DNA of 64,000 nucleotides from Leptobacterium flavescens. Its GTDB lineage: Bacteria; Bacteroidota; Bacteroidia; Flavobacteriales; Flavobacteriaceae. The position numbers and the translations under genes were made by a program. The stretch covers positions 496,001 through 560,000 of the forward strand of contig NZ_JAABOO010000002.1 of the NCBI RefSeq assembly GCF_010671605.1. The letters are read 5' to 3'. The notes below the pieces were generated by a model. That model saw only the letters and a list, made by a program, of their open reading frames with translations, made no database searches and was not told where the DNA came from. How positions within the stretch are numbered: the stretch's first letter is position 1; each line of letters starts with the position of its first letter. Positions 62,707-64,000 of this stretch are shown here, piece by piece.

Positions 62707-63156
62707 ATGAGATATGTAATTGGCCTTTTTATCGGAATTCTTTTTATTTCCTTGAGTTGTACTTCCACCAGGAGTACGGATACAGCTGTTATAGGCAAAG
62801 AGAAAGAGGCTTTTAGTTCTAAAACCAAGGATACCGTACGTATAGCGAACGACAGTCTGGAATACGAGATCATTATCATTGAACCCGGCTTTAATTTCTG
62901 GCTGAACAGTATTGCACGGCCACGCGGTTATTATTCTCAGAATTTCCTTGAAAACAGGAACCGCATCCTGGTGATTGAATACAATATCCGGGTAAATAGT
63001 CCTTTAAGGTTTGATCCTAATCTCTATCCATGGCGAATTGACTACAGCCCGGGGATTGATTACGGTTATGAAGTGAATTATCTTCTTTACAATTACTTTA
63101 TCTTTTTCCAGCGGAGGTACAACCAGCGGCTTTCCGGATTTGTTCCACGAGTATAA
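62707..63156 (+). CDS. DUF6146 family putative lipoprotein
   Basis: The 149-residue protein has a signal peptide with a lipobox-like SLSC (Cys at about residue 18). Its mature domain is rich in Tyr, Asn and Arg (GFNFWLNSIARPRGYYSQ, LVIEYNIRVNSP, YGYEVNYLLYNYFIFFQRRY). I recognise it as DUF6146, which in flavobacteria is regularly followed by a DUF6787 gene, as here after 32 bases. Function unknown; the pairing suggests a shared envelope role. Confidence 0.8.
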   Translation: MRYVIGLFIGILFISLSCTSTRSTDTAVIGKEKEAFSSKTKDTVRIANDSLEYEIIIIEPGFNFWLNSIARPRGYYSQNFLENRNRILVIEYNIRVNSPLRFDPNLYPWRIDYSPGIDYGYEVNYLLYNYFIFFQRRYNQRLSGFVPRV

Positions 63157-63188
63157 TTCCTTATTTTTGTGCCCTTTAAAAATGAGAA

Positions 63189-63491
63189 ATGGAAAAATTA
63201 AAGAAACGTTGGGGTATCCACTCTAATTTTCAAGTCCTTGTAATATTTATAGTATTTGCCATTACCGGAAGTGTTTCGGCTAAACTGGCAGCTCCCCTCA
63301 CCGAGTATATCGGCCTCACAAAAGAAAATACCAATGGCTGGATCTACTGGCCGGTCAGGATTTTATTGATCTTCCCGATCTATCAGGTTTTGTTGGTCTT
63401 CTTCGGATGGCTCTTCGGGCAGTTTAAATTTTTCTGGTCTTTTGAAAAGAAAATGCTTAAACGTATGGGACTTGGGAAGTTAGTCTCCTGA
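63189..63491 (+). CDS. DUF6787 family membrane protein
   Basis: The 100-residue protein has two hydrophobic helices (about 15-33 and 54-74). Conserved parts are KKRWGIHSNFQVLVIFIVFAITGS, GWIYWPVRILLIFPIYQVLL and a basic C-terminal end WSFEKKMLKRMG. It should sit in the inner membrane with a short cytoplasmic tail. I recognise it as DUF6787, the usual partner of DUF6146. No function is known to me. Confidence 0.82.
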   Translation: MEKLKKRWGIHSNFQVLVIFIVFAITGSVSAKLAAPLTEYIGLTKENTNGWIYWPVRILLIFPIYQVLLVFFGWLFGQFKFFWSFEKKMLKRMGLGKLVS

Positions 63492-63534
63492 AAATTTAAT
63501 TTTTAATTAACATTTTTTTATCTCTTTTTTTCCC

Positions 63535-63542
63535 TAAGTTTG
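63535..63542 (+). promoter_or_regulatory. -7 promoter element of the small Cys/His protein gene
   Basis: TAAGTTTG matches TAnnTTTG. It ends 9 bases before the ATG at 63552 and contains the TTG at 63540, so that codon cannot be the start. The mRNA would have almost no leader. Confidence 0.5.
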
Positions 63543-63551
63543 TTGCTAATA

Positions 63552-63866
63552 ATGAAAAAGGGCATTTTCAGATTAGTTTCATTTGCTTTTTTGGCAGTTT
63601 TTGTCTTTGTTAAGATTGCCAATGCGCATACTTATTCTCATCTTTTTGGGGATGAGAATTCTATTGAAAATTGCCAGGTTTGTGAATATTATCAGGTACA
63701 GGAAGATAACGATCTTATTGTACCCTCCTTTACGGAAAGCTTTGAAATATTCAATCCTTATTTCCCTGAACCAACAGAGAGTTTCACTTTCGTTTTATTC
63801 GTACCTTCAAGCTCCGTTTCGGGAAAATATTTCAATCGCCCCCCTCCTGCCTCTTTATTAGGCTAA
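63552..63866 (+). CDS. Small exported Cys/His-containing protein, function unknown
   Basis: The ATG at 63552 (MKKGIFRL, 104 residues) is preferred because the -7 element ends only 9 bases before it. The product has a signal peptide (about 1-25, ending ANAH). The mature part holds His residues, a CQVC motif near residue 40 and a proline-rich end RPPPASLLG. Short exported proteins of this shape precede receptor genes for metal uptake in flavobacteria, and an exported protein gene begins 66 bases after it. Metal handling is an inference from the CxxC and His residues only. Confidence 0.65.
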   Translation: MKKGIFRLVSFAFLAVFVFVKIANAHTYSHLFGDENSIENCQVCEYYQVQEDNDLIVPSFTESFEIFNPYFPEPTESFTFVLFVPSSSVSGKYFNRPPPASLLG

Positions 63867-63931
63867 TTCATTTTAATATACCCTATCCAGGGGTATAGAC
63901 TATCCAGATTACACATTTTTACGTATTTATT

Positions 63932-64000
63932 ATGAAATCATATTTGATGATTATCCTGTTGCTATTCGGGATATCAGAGACATTTTCACAGCAATGTGAA
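63932..64000 (+). CDS. N-terminus of an exported protein, cut by the window edge
   Basis: Only 23 codons are visible: MKSYLMIILLLFGISETFSQ and a few more, a clear signal peptide with a cleavage-like ending FSQ. The frame stays open to the window end. Its place after a small Cys/His exported protein would suit a TonB-dependent receptor, but no domain can be seen, so this is a guess. Confidence 0.6.
   Translation, partial: MKSYLMIILLLFGISETFSQQCE

Overview
The window comes from a member of the Bacteroidota, most probably the family Flavobacteriaceae. Four kinds of evidence agree. Several promoters carry the Bacteroidota -7 element TAnnTTTG, in two cases with a TTG 17 bases upstream. There is a SusC/SusD pair and a secreted protein with a type IX secretion (T9SS) C-terminal sorting domain. 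LpxC and FabZ are fused in the lipid A operon. Neighbour orders such as porX-tsaE-ald and ferredoxin/acyl-CoA reductase-serC-serA are typical of this family. I saw no rRNA, tRNA, CRISPR array, transposase, integrase or prophage. I do not name a genus.

Layout. 1-10.6 kb, minus strand: the start of a FabG-like reductase, an M16 peptidase lipoprotein, sucD, and a tight operon HD hydrolase-lpxD-lpxC/fabZ-lpxA-efp-second LpxD-like acyltransferase. 10.7-15.6 kb, plus strand: porX, tsaE, a tiny lipoprotein, a small membrane protein, alanine dehydrogenase and a DUF4258 protein. 15.96-36.9 kb, minus strand: a polysaccharide-utilisation-type locus (PUL). In transcription order it holds a metallophosphoesterase, ECF sigma factor, FecR anti-sigma factor, SusC, SusD, a 2564-residue mosaic secreted protein, a 755-residue paralogue of that protein's N-terminal part, an AGE-family sugar epimerase and a sugar MFS transporter. 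37.8-53.2 kb: housekeeping genes (proline dehydrogenase, aroB, DinB, PEP carboxylase, Lrp, M14 peptidase, XRE regulator, TerC, topoisomerase IV subunits, YchF). 53.4-58.2 kb, plus strand: a second ECF sigma/FecR/TonB-receptor signalling unit with no attached enzymes. 58.2-64 kb: ferredoxin, LuxC-like acyl-CoA reductase, serC, serA, DUF937, DUF6146, DUF6787, a small Cys/His protein and the start of an exported protein.

The most interesting part is the 21-kb PUL. It has the uptake, surface-signalling, epimerisation and import parts of a glycan system, but I recognise no classical glycoside hydrolase or lyase in it. Its place for degradative enzymes is taken by two tandem paralogues of a module I cannot assign. 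One paralogue is fused to 14 FG-GAP-like repeats, adhesion-type domains and a T9SS sorting signal; the other ends after the module. About 130 bp of intergenic repeat flanks the locus in inverted orientation, one copy ending about 15 bp beyond the transporter stop codon. The reading is a surface glycan system built around a possibly undescribed enzyme family. The substrate and catalytic activity are inference only.
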